Part shown: positions 39,989-48,754 of the stretch, in pieces
Numbering within the stretch: position 1 is the stretch's first letter
Layout of the letters: each line of letters opens with the position of its first letter
Assembly (NCBI GenBank): GCA_019311105.1
Contig: JAFDDA010000009.1
Span: forward strand, 1 to 48,965
Direction of reading: 5' to 3'
Length of the DNA stretch: 48,965 nt
DNA from: Deltaproteobacteria bacterium
GTDB taxonomy: Bacteria; Myxococcota_A; UBA9160; JAFDDA01
The notes under the pieces: generated by a model
The model's input: the letters and a program-made list of their open reading frames with translations, nothing else
Database searches by the model: none
What the model was told of the DNA's origin: nothing
Made by a program: the position numbers and the translations under genes

Positions 39989-41311
39989 CTACTTGCGCGT
40001 GATCACCACCGGCAGCTGTGTGTAGCCCCTCACGAAGGACGAGAAGGTGCGGCTCGGCTCCTCTTGCACTTCGATTCTCTCGAAGCGGTCGAGGATCTCC
40101 TCCCACAGGACGCGGAGCTGCATCTCGGCCAGGCGGCTGCCCATGCAGAAGTGGATGCCGAAGCCGAACGAGAGGTGCCGCACCGCGTTGGGGCGCTCGA
40201 TGTCGAGGGTGTTCGCGTTCTCGAAGACCGCTTCGTCCCGGTTGCCCGAGACGTACCACATCAGCAGTTGGTCATCCTTGCGGATCGACTTGCCGCCGAG
40301 CTCGCAATCGCGGGTCGCCGTCCTCCGCATGTAGGACAGTGGCGTCTGCCAGCGGATGACCTCGGTCACCATGTTCCGCAGGAGTCCGTGATCGGCGACG
40401 AGCTTGTCGTACTGATCGGGGAACTGGTTGAGCGAGTAGACGCTCCCCGACATGGTGTTGCGCGTGGTGTCGTTGCCGCCCACGATGAGCAGCAACACGT
40501 TGCCTAGGTGCTCCGCGGCAGACATGTCTCGGGTGGCTTCGCCGTGCGCGAGCATCGAGATCAGGTCGTCGCCCGGCTTCTGCCGGCGCAGCTCCCAGAG
40601 CCGCGAGAAGTACTCGAGGCATTCCATCAGCTCTTCGCGCTTCTGAGCCATCGATTCGACGACGCCGCCGGGTTCCGGGATCGCGAAGACGATGTCGGAC
40701 CACCGAGTCAGCTTTCGGCGGTCTTCGAGCGGGAAGTCGAAGAGCGTCGCCAGCATCACCGTGGTCAGTTCGATCGAGACCTTGTCCACCCAGTCGAAGG
40801 TCTCGCCATCGGGAAGGGAATCGAGCACCCGGCACGTGCGCTCCCGGATGAGCGGCTCGAGCTTGGCCAGGTTGCGCGGTGCCACCGCGGGACGCACCGT
40901 CATGCGCTGCTCGGTCTGCCGGGGCGGATCCTGAGAGATGAAGGGGGGCTGGGTCATTTGGAACATGTTCGGGCCGACCGAGCCGGCGCGAAAACCCAGC
41001 GTGATCCCCTGGGCCGAAGAGAACGTCTCCCAGTTCGCGCTGACCGCCTTGATGTCGTCGTACTTCGTGACGGACCAGTACCGCCCCGCGGATTCGAGTT
41101 CGTTGAAGTGGACCGGATCTTCGTTGCGCAGGCGCTCGAAGTAGCCCTGCCAGCGGTTCTCCCGGAACAGATGTGCGTTCAGCGGGTTGATGTCCTCGAG
41201 GGCCAGCTGGTCGGCCGGGGCGACGCCGCGCCCCTTCTCCGCCTGCTCCTGCTCGGGGGTCCGACGCCCGGCCGTGGCCGGTCGACTCTGCTCCGACGCC
41301 GTCTCACTCAC
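39989..41311 (-). CDS. CYP153-type cytochrome P450
   Basis: A 440-aa soluble P450. I-helix 'IVGGNDTTRN', K-helix ExxR in 'EVIRWQTPLSYMRRTA', and heme-binding loop 'FGFGIHFCMGSRLAEMQLRVLWEEIL' with the proximal Cys. The N-terminal 'YFERLRNEDPVHFNE...YWSVTKYDDIKAV' and 'NMFQMTQPPFISQDPPRQTEQR' follow CYP153 enzymes, which hydroxylate the end carbon of medium-chain alkanes and fatty acids. The start GTG at 41311 has GGAGG 8 nt upstream. No ferredoxin or ferredoxin reductase gene is adjacent in the window, so redox partners must be elsewhere. Confidence 0.92.
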   Translation of the reverse strand: MSETASEQSRPATAGRRTPEQEQAEKGRGVAPADQLALEDINPLNAHLFRENRWQGYFERLRNEDPVHFNELESAGRYWSVTKYDDIKAVSANWETFSSAQGITLGFRAGSVGPNMFQMTQPPFISQDPPRQTEQRMTVRPAVAPRNLAKLEPLIRERTCRVLDSLPDGETFDWVDKVSIELTTVMLATLFDFPLEDRRKLTRWSDIVFAIPEPGGVVESMAQKREELMECLEYFSRLWELRRQKPGDDLISMLAHGEATRDMSAAEHLGNVLLLIVGGNDTTRNTMSGSVYSLNQFPDQYDKLVADHGLLRNMVTEVIRWQTPLSYMRRTATRDCELGGKSIRKDDQLLMWYVSGNRDEAVFENANTLDIERPNAVRHLSFGFGIHFCMGSRLAEMQLRVLWEEILDRFERIEVQEEPSRTFSSFVRGYTQLPVVITRK

Positions 41312-41421
41312 ACCTGGGTCCTCCTGCCGCAAACGCCCATTCTAGGCCCAAGGGCCCGCGAAGTCTTGACTCTTGGCGGGAGTACCGCCTCGGGCAGTTG
41401 AAGCACGATCTCTCGTGGGGC

Positions 41422-42663
41422 CTACTTCGAAGACCGAGCCAGGGTGAGGGCTCGCTCGAGGAGTTCGCCCGTGCAGGTGTCCCAGGTGCGACAGACATCC
41501 GCTTGGAATGCGTCGCTCGGAGCCACGGGTTCGCGAGCTTCCACCTTGTGGATGAGCTCCGCCAGGGTGTCGCTGTCGTCGACGTCGAAATAGCGGCAGA
41601 ACTCGCGGCCCACTTCCCGGTGGATGGGGATGTCGCTCACCAGCACGGGGAGCCCGTGCGCGAGACCCTCGACCAAGGGGATGTCGAAGCCCTCGCCGCT
41701 CGATGCGCAGATCAGGGCCGCCGCGCGGGTGTAGCCGTGCGCCAGCTCGGCATCGTCGAGATCGCTTCGGTGGAAGAGGAGGCGCTCGTTCTCGGGGTGG
41801 CGCGCGATCCGATCGAGCAACCCCTCGGCCAGCCAGCCTTCGCGCCCAGCGAGCAACAGGGCAGGCCGGTCGCCGCGACTCCAGACGGCATCGAAGGCAT
41901 CGAGGATCCGGTGATGGTTCTTGCGCGGCTCGAGGGTGCCGACCGCAAGGAACAGCGGGTGGCCTTCGGTATCGAGGGCGTCGAGCCAGCGCAGTCGCTC
42001 GGGGCGCTGCCGGCCCTCGCCGACATCGCGATCGAAGTCGCAGCCGAGGTGCACGGAGGCGCCACCCCGTCTTGGGCTGCCGTCGATCCCCTCCGTCGGC
42101 CGCCCCCAGAAATGGCGAGCGGCGCCCCGGGTCGTCTCGGAGTTCGCCAGGTAGAAGTCGAGGTTCTCGCCGGCCCAGCGGAGCCACTCTTCATAGCCGG
42201 CTTCGGTTCCTTCCGGAAACCAGTCCGGATGCGAGAGAACCAGCAGGTCGTGGACGAAGAGGCCGGCACGCGCTCCCTGCTGGCGCCAGGATCGGATGGC
42301 CCGTCGGAGGTGGCGGACGCGCCGCCCGCCCTCGAGCAAGATCAGGATGTCCCCCGGTCGTGGGCGGACGGCCAGGGATGCGATCTCCCGCCGCCCTCCC
42401 GGCGATTTCTCTCCCGGCGCGGCGCGGCCGCCGACGGCGAGATCGTTTTCGGTGATCGGGTGAAAGGCGCCACCCGCACACACGACGGCGCTCGTATCGA
42501 TGCCGAGACGCCGTTCGTGCCCGCCGGCGTATCGCACGACGTTTCGTACCAACCGTTGCACGCCAGTGTTCAGCCCCAACACATAGGTCGAGGAGGCGTC
42601 GAGGAAGATGCGCGTCCGATTGCCGCCGGATATGTTTACCGTGGCGTGTCTCGGCGAAGTCAT
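41422..42663 (-). CDS. Family 1/4 glycosyltransferase
   Basis: A 413-aa GT-B glycosyltransferase. The C-terminal donor domain shows 'LFLAVGTLEPRKNHHRILDAF', 'LLFHRSDLDDAELAHGYTRAAALICASSGEGFDIPLVEGLAHGLPVLVSDIP', the usual E-x7-E nucleotide-sugar site of GT4 enzymes. The N-terminal domain has 'LNTGVQRLVRNV' and 'LFVHDLLVLSHPDWFPEG', common in capsular or O-antigen mannosyltransferase-like proteins. The ATG at 42663 has a weak ribosome site; an upstream GTG/ATG within 60 nt is possible. It is divergent from a second glycosyltransferase across 89 bp. The two could share a promoter region and act in surface polysaccharide synthesis. Acceptor unknown. Confidence 0.85.
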   Translation of the reverse strand: MTSPRHATVNISGGNRTRIFLDASSTYVLGLNTGVQRLVRNVVRYAGGHERRLGIDTSAVVCAGGAFHPITENDLAVGGRAAPGEKSPGGRREIASLAVRPRPGDILILLEGGRRVRHLRRAIRSWRQQGARAGLFVHDLLVLSHPDWFPEGTEAGYEEWLRWAGENLDFYLANSETTRGAARHFWGRPTEGIDGSPRRGGASVHLGCDFDRDVGEGRQRPERLRWLDALDTEGHPLFLAVGTLEPRKNHHRILDAFDAVWSRGDRPALLLAGREGWLAEGLLDRIARHPENERLLFHRSDLDDAELAHGYTRAAALICASSGEGFDIPLVEGLAHGLPVLVSDIPIHREVGREFCRYFDVDDSDTLAELIHKVEAREPVAPSDAFQADVCRTWDTCTGELLERALTLARSSK

Positions 42664-42752
42664 CGACGAACCCCGAAGGAATGCGGGACGGATCAGCAGC
42701 ATTCCTATAGCCGGTGCGAACACGCCCGGCTACGCGCACCCGCGGCGAGACC

Positions 42753-44045
42753 GTGACGGCACAACGTTCCATTCTGCTCCTGTCGATCCACGGCTACGTC
42801 GCCGCGCGGCCGAAGCTCGGCCGATCGGATACGGGTGGGCAGGTCAGCTTCGTCCTCGAGATGGCCCGCAGGCTGGCGCGGGAGGGCCACCGGGTGACCG
42901 TGGCGACGCGGCGGTTCGACGGGCAGCCTCGCGCCGAAGCGATTGCCAGCGGCGCCTCCATCGTCCGCATCCCGTGCGGCCCGGATCGGTTCGTCGCCAA
43001 GGAGGCCATGCACCAGCACCTCGCCGAGTTCGTCACGGGCTTCCTCGCCTGGCAGCGCGGGCGGCGGCGCCGGTTCGACGTCGTGTACTCCCACTACTGG
43101 GACGGGGGCTGGTCGGGCGGGGTCATCGCGGAGAAGCTCGGGGTGCCCCACGTGCACATGCCCCACTCGCTCGGCATCTGGAAGCGGGAGCGCATGGAGG
43201 TCGACTCCGTGGCGCGAGCAGCGCGCGATGTCGGCGGGAGCTCGGGCTTCGACGAGCGGATCCGATGCGAGTCGCTCACCTATCGAGCATGCGACCGGCT
43301 GATCGCCACGAGCCCGCGGCAGGCGGAGATATTGTGCACGGCCTACGGGGCTTCCCCGCAGCGAATCGCGGTGATCCCGCCGGGTGTCGACCCGGAGCGA
43401 TTCTTTCCCGTGCCGGACGAGGCCGTCGCTCGGATTCGCCAACGGCTCGGCTTCCGCCCCCACGACGTGTACGCCCTGGGCCGCCTGGCCCAGAACAAGG
43501 GCTTCGATCTCCTGATCCAGGCACTCCCAACCCTCCGTGAGATCGTGGGAGATGCGCGCCTGCAACTCTCGGTCTCTGCGAACACAGCGGCAGAGCAACG
43601 ACTGGCGGCGAGCCTGCGGCACCTCGCTGCGGCCCGGGGCGTCGAGGACGCAGTGGTCTTTCGCCCCTCCGTCCGCGATGAGGAGTTGGCGGATCACTAT
43701 CGCGCTGCAGGGGTGTTCGCGCTCCCGTCCCGGTACGAGCCGTTCGGGATGACGGCCATCGAGGCCATGGCCTGTGGTGCGCCAACGGTCGTGACGAATG
43801 CGGGGGGCCTGTCCGGTTTCCTCGATGAGAATCACCTGGCGCTCACGGTGGACCCGGAGCGGCGCCGCGAACTCGCCGGAGCCCTGGCCAGGCTACTCGT
43901 GGACCCACACTTCGCTGCGAGGTTGTCGGTCGAGGGCTCACGCCACGTGCGTCACGCCTTCGACTGGAGCCGGACCGCCAAGGCCACAGCAGATGTCCTC
44001 GAGGGAGCGATCGCGTCTCGACACGAGTCGCCCTGCGACAGGTGA
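42753..44045 (+). CDS. GT4 glycosyltransferase, sucrose-phosphate-synthase-like
   Basis: A 430-aa GT-B enzyme. The N-terminal 'LSIHGYVAARPKLGRSDTGGQVSFVLEMARRLAREGH' and 'DVVYSHYWDGGWSGGVIAEKLGVPHVHMPHSLG' follow sucrose-phosphate synthase and mannosylfructose-phosphate synthase proteins. 'PPGVDPERFF', 'GRLAQNKGFDLLIQALP' and 'RYEPFGMTAIEAMACGAPTVVTNAGGL' complete the GT4 core with its EPFGMTAIEA donor loop. The GTG at 42753 is preceded by GGCGAG. It is followed by a coupled small gene (GTGA overlap). The product could be a compatible solute (sucrose-type) or a glycolipid; sequence alone does not decide. Confidence 0.82.
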   Translation: MTAQRSILLLSIHGYVAARPKLGRSDTGGQVSFVLEMARRLAREGHRVTVATRRFDGQPRAEAIASGASIVRIPCGPDRFVAKEAMHQHLAEFVTGFLAWQRGRRRRFDVVYSHYWDGGWSGGVIAEKLGVPHVHMPHSLGIWKRERMEVDSVARAARDVGGSSGFDERIRCESLTYRACDRLIATSPRQAEILCTAYGASPQRIAVIPPGVDPERFFPVPDEAVARIRQRLGFRPHDVYALGRLAQNKGFDLLIQALPTLREIVGDARLQLSVSANTAAEQRLAASLRHLAAARGVEDAVVFRPSVRDEELADHYRAAGVFALPSRYEPFGMTAIEAMACGAPTVVTNAGGLSGFLDENHLALTVDPERRRELAGALARLLVDPHFAARLSVEGSRHVRHAFDWSRTAKATADVLEGAIASRHESPCDR

Positions 44046-44383
44046 CACGGAACGTCGCCACACCGCACCCGCGTGAGGCCGCGCCCCGCTTCCTCGAGCA
44101 AGCGATCGCCGAGCAGATTCATGCTCAGAACGAAGTCGCGCTTCGGAGCCCCGGTGTTGCTCCACAGCACGGCTGGCACGCCATGCCGGCTCTGCTCGAG
44201 GATCTCCCGCCGCGTCTCTTGTTCTCGCTGCTGCTCAGCGCGATTCGCCACGCCGTCGACCCCGACCGCTGGGACCGGCTCGGGCTCTCGCCCCAGGAAA
44301 CGGTGACCCACACCGTCGACCACTGGGCGCGGGGCGCTTTCAAGCGACCGCAGCGGTCCGTCGTGCCACCGGCCGTGGACTGA
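44042..44383 (+). CDS. Small uncharacterised protein
   Basis: A 113-aa protein starting at a GTG that overlaps the preceding glycosyltransferase stop (GTGA), so it is probably translated with it. It is soluble, with no signal or Cys motif. The central section 'HAMPALLEDLPPRLLFSLLLSAIRHAVDPDRWDRLGLSPQETV' looks helical. I recognise no family. Confidence 0.55.
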   Translation: MTRNVATPHPREAAPRFLEQAIAEQIHAQNEVALRSPGVAPQHGWHAMPALLEDLPPRLLFSLLLSAIRHAVDPDRWDRLGLSPQETVTHTVDHWARGAFKRPQRSVVPPAVD

Positions 44384-44430
44384 TCGCCAGGCCCGTCGCC
44401 CGTGCATGGATCAAGGGTCTGCTACAAATC

Positions 44431-44454
44431 GTCCGTCCGTCCGTCCGCCCGCCC
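44431..44454 (+). repeat. Tetranucleotide tract before a thioesterase gene
   Basis: Four tandem GTCC units followed by two GCCC units and a C-rich tail, ending about 35 nt before the ATG at 44489. Tracts like this can slip in length, and at this distance could alter promoter or leader spacing. Confidence 0.6.
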
Positions 44455-44488
44455 GCGCCCGCCCCCTATCCGGAAGATCCCGAACGAA

Positions 44489-45427
44489 ATGAACCCCACC
44501 GAAGAGCCCGAACTGCGGCTCGTGCATGAAGCCACCGTGGCCGAGGACTGGATCGACCACCTCGGGCACATGAACGTCCGCTACTACCACGAGCAGGCGC
44601 TTCGAGGGAGCGAGGTGCTGGCCGTGGAGCATGGGCTCGGACGGGGTGTGTGCGACGCGTTGGGCGGCGTCTTCGAGTTGCGCGAGACCTTCACACGCCA
44701 CTACCGCGAGCAGCTCGTCGGCGCGCCGTTGGCGGTCCGCGGTGGGGTGCTCGCCGTGCGCGGCGACGGGCTGCGCCTCTATCTCGAACTATTGAACCCC
44801 GAGGCCGGTGAACGGGCGGCGACCTTCGTTCACGAACTCGGTCTTCGTGATGCCGACGCGGGTCGGCCGTTGCCGCTGCCCGAGATGGTGGCGCGCAGCG
44901 CCGGCAACGCTGTCGTCCCGTGGCCTGAGCACGGCCGGGCTCGCACCCTCGACCTCGAGCGCGTCCCGCCGGCGCCCGGCCTCGACGAAGCGCGCCGCCT
45001 CGGCCTTGCCATGCGCAAGGAGCGCCTGCTCGGCCCGGACGACTGCGATGGCGAGACCCGTTTCCCCGCGTCGCTCTATCAGGATCTCTTCTGGGGTGGC
45101 GAGCCCGTTCGCGAGAGTCCGATCGGCCCCCACCTCCGCCCCCTCCCCGACGGCGGCAAGCTCGGCTGGGCGACCCTCGAGAGCCGTGGCATCTGGCACG
45201 AGCTGCCCCGCGCCGGTACGCGCATCCAGAGCTTCGGCGCCGAGGTCGAGATCACGAACAAGGTCACGACCCGCCACATGTGGGTCTACGACGTCGAGAG
45301 CAGTGCGCTCCTATGCACGAGCTCGATCGTCAACCTGGCCTTCGACGTGACGCGCCGGCGCGCCGTCGAGATCCCCCCTGACGCGCGCGAGATCTTCGAG
45401 GCCCAGTACCACCCGTTTTTTCGCTAG
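44489..45427 (+). CDS. Double-hotdog thioesterase-like protein
   Basis: A 312-aa protein with two hotdog (4HBT-type) domains. The first (about residues 10-130) has 'DWIDHLGHMNVRYYHEQALRGSEVL', the conserved Asp/His and 'HMNV' of 4-hydroxybenzoyl-CoA thioesterase-like proteins. The second (about 200-310) has 'LGWATLESRGIWHELPRAGTRIQSFG'. It probably hydrolyses an acyl-CoA. The start ATG at 44489 has GGAAGA upstream. The stop TAG lies within the terminal CTAG of MITE copy 2, as for hemJ with copy 1, so the C-terminus ('QYHPFFR') may be set by that element. Confidence 0.78.
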   Translation: MNPTEEPELRLVHEATVAEDWIDHLGHMNVRYYHEQALRGSEVLAVEHGLGRGVCDALGGVFELRETFTRHYREQLVGAPLAVRGGVLAVRGDGLRLYLELLNPEAGERAATFVHELGLRDADAGRPLPLPEMVARSAGNAVVPWPEHGRARTLDLERVPPAPGLDEARRLGLAMRKERLLGPDDCDGETRFPASLYQDLFWGGEPVRESPIGPHLRPLPDGGKLGWATLESRGIWHELPRAGTRIQSFGAEVEITNKVTTRHMWVYDVESSALLCTSSIVNLAFDVTRRRAVEIPPDAREIFEAQYHPFFR

Positions 45428-45588
45428 AAGCCATCTCGTAAACCCCGACCGAGCCAGAGGCCCGAATTCGGCCCGAGATCAAGGCGCGAAACCGCAGCCA
45501 TAGCGGGCTACGGCGAGGTTTTCGCAACGCAGAGATCGGGTCGAAGACGGGTGTCTGGCGACCGAGGGGTTTATGAGATGGCTTCTAG
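45424..45588. mobile_element. Miniature inverted-repeat element (MITE), copy 2
   Basis: A 165-bp element bounded by CTAGAAGCCATCTC-type inverted repeats of 23 bp with one mismatch. Its left end matches the right end of copy 1 (shared CGACCGAGCCAGA...CGAGATCAAGGCGC), so the two are in opposite orientation. The middle differs and is 66 bp shorter. It encodes nothing. Confidence 0.8.
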
Positions 45589-45658
45589 CCAGCCGTCTGG
45601 TCTGCGCAGTGTGCCCTCGCGCTGCGGGACGCCACCCGCCCGTAGAGAAAGGGGCGGG

Positions 45659-46363
45659 TCAGCTTCGAGGCAGCTCGATCCATGTGCCCAAGGCGACGCC
45701 GCGGCATGCGCCGTCTTCGCCGTGTAGCGCGGAGCCGGTGAAGTGCTTGCGGCCCTCGTGGCCGATCTCCCAACTCGTGACGACACACGGCTCGTCGGTC
45801 TGGACGGTGCCGGTAAGCGAGGCGCAGAGCTCTCCGAGCAGACACACGCCGTCGATCTGGGGGAAGGCGAAGGCGCCGGGGCAATCGAGTGCGGCCCATG
45901 CGAACTCGCTCGCCACCTTGCCGTCGGTGTCAGCGAGCGAGGCATCGGGCAGCCAGGGGGCCGCGAACAGCGGGCCGGTGCCGAGGGCGCCCGGGAAGAT
46001 TCGCAGGCCGTCGCCTTCGCCACGCTCGGGGCCGCACACGAAACAACCCGGGAAGACGTGCTCGTCGTAGCCGCGGAAGGCCCGGGCGGCTTCCATGGCT
46101 TCGTCGAAAGTCGGCGACGGCGGAGCCGAGAGGTCAAGTTTGGCGGCGCGTGCTTCGGCCACGCGGGTCTCGCCGTCGAAGAGGGTGGCAGTGTCCTCGC
46201 TGCGTTCCACTCTCAGGGCACGCCCGAGGGGCGGCGGGACGCGCAAGCGCACGGCCACGGCTGGCGCGTCGACGTAGGCCGCCAGCCGGCCGGCGAGGTA
46301 ACCCCCGTTTCCCGAGTCGGGCGGGCCGCAGAAGCGCGTTGCGATCTCGATCGTCAGGTTCAT
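45659..46363 (-). CDS. Thioesterase-superfamily (hotdog) protein
   Basis: A 234-aa cytoplasmic protein. 'GPPDSGNGGYLAGRLAAYVDAPAVAVRLRVPPPLGRAL' near the N-terminus and 'EHVFPGCFVCGPERGEGDGLRIFPGAL' in the middle are typical of a thioesterase-like hotdog family common in actinobacteria and deltaproteobacteria. The ATG at 46363 has GGAG 7 nt upstream. It is likely to act on acyl-CoA or acyl-carrier substrates. It is convergent with the double-hotdog gene across the MITE. Confidence 0.7.
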   Translation of the reverse strand: MNLTIEIATRFCGPPDSGNGGYLAGRLAAYVDAPAVAVRLRVPPPLGRALRVERSEDTATLFDGETRVAEARAAKLDLSAPPSPTFDEAMEAARAFRGYDEHVFPGCFVCGPERGEGDGLRIFPGALGTGPLFAAPWLPDASLADTDGKVASEFAWAALDCPGAFAFPQIDGVCLLGELCASLTGTVQTDEPCVVTSWEIGHEGRKHFTGSALHGEDGACRGVALGTWIELPRS

Positions 46364-46853
46364 GTGGGCTCCGCCGTAAGCGGTTCTATCAGAGAAGGCT
46401 GCGGCCGCCAAGATCGGATCCTGCAGGTCGCTCGCAGGGCTGACACGTTTCACGGGCTGGCCCTACCTCGCCGATTTCGGTGCCACGCTCTTTGGGATCT
46501 GCCCGATCAACGTGGGCAATTTGGGTTGGCGGTCCGTGCCCGGCCACGTCGTGCAACCACGGCCGTGCTCCTCATCGTGCGCGATCTCGTTCGCATCCCG
46601 AGTCGTTGGCGCGGTGACCCTGCAGGCGGATCGACTGGCGAAGTCCCGGATCCGTGAAAACGGTGCTGGTCATCGGATTCTTCGGTCTGTGACGGCGGGG
46701 TGGGGGCGCTTCGGGCTTTCCGCCGCCAACCCGCCGAGCTACGCTTGGGAAGCTGGGAAGCGATCGGGGCCAAGGGCACCGGTCGCTTCTCGCGTTTCGG
46801 GTGCCGGCCCTGCCGCGCTCGAGCTGGGAAGGGGACTCTGCCAAGAGGGCCCC
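46364..46853. other. 490-bp intergenic stretch
   Basis: I see no gene, repeat or clear promoter motif. Short open frames here have no start site or recognisable product. It separates two divergent genes and probably holds both promoters. Confidence 0.4.
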
Positions 46854-47666
46854 ATGCTCCGAATCGTCGCCGCACTCGCATTCATCTCGGGTGCGCTGCT
46901 CGCGCCTGCCGCCTCCGCCATGCCGCTCACCGATTGGGGCACCCGTGCCCGCACCTCGAGCGCCTACTGCCCGTCGTTCTGCACGAACGTCGATTTCGGC
47001 ACGGGTGCCCTCGGTGGCATCGGAGCCAGCTTCGCCTACTCGGACATCGATGACTTCGAGGGTGAGGCCCACGCGGAAGGGTCGCTGGCCCCGGGCTCGG
47101 GCATCGCGACGCCGGTGCTGAAGGCTTCGGCTTTCGCCAAGAGCGGACAGTTTCCGTCCGATGAACTCGGCGGAGCGTTCGCCACGGTGTTCGCAGCCGA
47201 GGGCTACACCAACGTCAGTGGCGCCCAGGAGACCTTCACACTCGACATCACGTTGACCGCCGACGTCTTCGACCCGACACCGGGCGACCTCGACACGAGT
47301 GTCCGGGCCGAACTTGTCATCTACGAGGCCGCCAACTTCTTCTTCAGTGAGGACCGCGGGACCCTCGAGTTCGAGGCGGGCGCCGTGGTGGTGGATGAGA
47401 CCGTGCTCGTCATCGATGACGACGAGACCCTCGAGACCGAGGGCTCGTTCACCTTCACCCTCGAGCCGGGCGAGAGCGTCTATGTCTGGGCCTACATGCG
47501 GGCCGAAGCCGAGCGCGACGAGAGCTATGCCGACGCCTTCGGCACGCTCACCTTCGACTTCACCGACGACACGGGCCTCGCGGCGGCCTCGACCGTCCCG
47601 TCCCCGGGCACGGCGGTCCTGCTGGCCGGGCCCCTGGCCCTGCTGGCGATGCGAAGGGCGCAGTAG
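46854..47666 (+). CDS. Secreted PEP-CTERM-like protein
   Basis: A 270-aa exported protein. Sec signal at residues 1-22 (...PAASA). The mature part is acidic and beta-rich ('FAYSDIDDFEGEAHAEGSL', 'FTLDITLTADVFDPTPGD'). The C-terminus ends 'STVPSPGTAVLLAGPLALLAMRRAQ': a VPxPGT motif, a hydrophobic helix and a basic end, matching PEP-CTERM sorting signals that exosortase cuts. Such proteins go to the cell surface or biofilm matrix. The ATG at 46854 has AGAGGG upstream. An exosortase must exist elsewhere in the genome. Confidence 0.8.
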   Translation: MLRIVAALAFISGALLAPAASAMPLTDWGTRARTSSAYCPSFCTNVDFGTGALGGIGASFAYSDIDDFEGEAHAEGSLAPGSGIATPVLKASAFAKSGQFPSDELGGAFATVFAAEGYTNVSGAQETFTLDITLTADVFDPTPGDLDTSVRAELVIYEAANFFFSEDRGTLEFEAGAVVVDETVLVIDDDETLETEGSFTFTLEPGESVYVWAYMRAEAERDESYADAFGTLTFDFTDDTGLAAASTVPSPGTAVLLAGPLALLAMRRAQ

Positions 47667-47740
47667 ATCGCCCTCGGCGAGAGTCGCGCGCGGGAAGGGC
47701 TAGCCTCCGCCGAATGAGGATCGAGAAGCGGAGTCCGACG

Positions 47741-47839
47741 ATGAACGGCACGCGAGTCGCGATGGGCCTGGGCTTGCTGGCTGCGTCGCCTGATCGGGTT
47801 CAGCCCTCGTCGGGTGACGGGGCGGGGAGCAGGTCGTAG
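47741..47839 (+). pseudogene. Truncated signal-peptide remnant
   Basis: An ATG with GGAG upstream opens a frame encoding 'MNGTRVAMGLGLLAAS', a signal-peptide-like start, which then runs out of frame into the end of the convergent thioesterase gene and stops after 32 codons. This looks like the 5' scar of a deleted exported-protein gene. Confidence 0.35.
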
Positions 47840-48456
47840 GCGCCGAGCACGAGGGCTTCGGCCTCGCTGATCTTCACGTCGCCGAGATAGCAGGCGCCTA
47901 GCGTGGCGTACTTCTTGCCGTCGACCGAGGCGACGCGGGCCTCGAAGCGCAGCGGCTGATTGATGGGCGTGGGCTTCAGGTAGGTGACCTTGAGCCAGGC
48001 GGTATGGCCCGTCTTGCCGGCGGCCATGACGACGAAGGCCAGCATCTGGTCGTAGAGCGCCGCAACCATGCCGCCCTGCACCGTGTCGGGGCCGCTCTCG
48101 TAGCTATCACCGAACTCCATGCGCACAACCAGCGTGTCGCCTTCGAGGCTCATGGCGAGCTCGGGCGCCACGGGGTTGAAGCCACCGGTGGCCGGGTTGA
48201 AGGGCATCGTGGCGTTCGGGTCGCTCGAGTCGAACCGGAACGCGAAGGTCTCCATGGCGCGCGTCTGGTTCACGGGCTCGAGCGAAGCGAGGAGCGCATC
48301 GAGGCGGTCGGCCGCCGCCGATAGATCCTCGGCGGAGCCGGAGAGTCGCAGGAGGCGGCGGTTGAGCTCCCGGGCGCCGGCGACGAGGCGGGCGCACTGG
48401 GCGATCTGGTCGGGGCCGAAGTCGGGGTCGTGAGAAGAAAAGTCGCTGCCAGGCAT
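47800..48456 (-). CDS. PaaI-like hotdog thioesterase
   Basis: A 218-aa protein of the PaaI/hotdog group. The N-terminal 80 residues are helical. The hotdog core includes 'MPFNPATGGFNPVAPELAMSLEGDTLVVRMEF', 'ESGPDTVQGGMVAALYDQMLAFVVMAAGKTGHTAWLKVTYLKPTPIN' and 'FEARVASVDGKKYATLGACYLGDVKISEAEALVLG', with the QGG...D substrate-site arrangement. Members release CoA from acyl-CoA in lipid or aromatic degradation. The ATG at 48456 has a weak ribosome site. Confidence 0.85.
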   Translation of the reverse strand: MPGSDFSSHDPDFGPDQIAQCARLVAGARELNRRLLRLSGSAEDLSAAADRLDALLASLEPVNQTRAMETFAFRFDSSDPNATMPFNPATGGFNPVAPELAMSLEGDTLVVRMEFGDSYESGPDTVQGGMVAALYDQMLAFVVMAAGKTGHTAWLKVTYLKPTPINQPLRFEARVASVDGKKYATLGACYLGDVKISEAEALVLGAYDLLPAPSPDEG

Positions 48457-48514
48457 GGCGGCCGAATATACCTGAACGGGTAGAGTCTCTCCCGGTCGCG
48501 CAGCCGAGGAGCCG

Positions 48515-48706
48515 ATGACCGACCGACCCGACGACACCGAAAAGAGTTTCGACGTCATCGTCTTCGCCACGGGTTTCGACGCGATGACGGGCGCCGTCCT
48601 GAAGATCGACCCGCGCGTCTTCATGCCGTATCTCACCTTCCCGGACTACGCGGCCCGCTGTGAAGCCGTCGTCGACCGGGGCTATGAGGGATTCGATCTG
48701 AACTGA
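48515..48706 (+). pseudogene. Internally deleted Baeyer-Villiger monooxygenase remnant
   Basis: A 63-codon frame joins two pieces of a flavin monooxygenase. 'FDVIVFATGFDAMTGAVLKID' is the ATG-fingerprint region found about 350 residues into cyclohexanone monooxygenase-type enzymes. It is followed at once by 'PRVFMPYLTFPDYAARCEAVVDRGYEGFDLN', which is the C-terminus. The N-terminal Rossmann and FxGxxxHxxxWP parts, and roughly 130 residues between the two pieces, are absent. A GAGGAG precedes the ATG, but the product cannot be an active monooxygenase. Confidence 0.75.
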
Positions 48707-48754
48707 TCGAGTTGGCTTGGCGGCCGGCTATTCTGGGGCGGAATCGGAGGGGTG

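Noticed and set aside
44431..44466. CRISPR-like or telomere-like repeat
   Set aside because: Only four short units, no spacers; it is a simple sequence tract.
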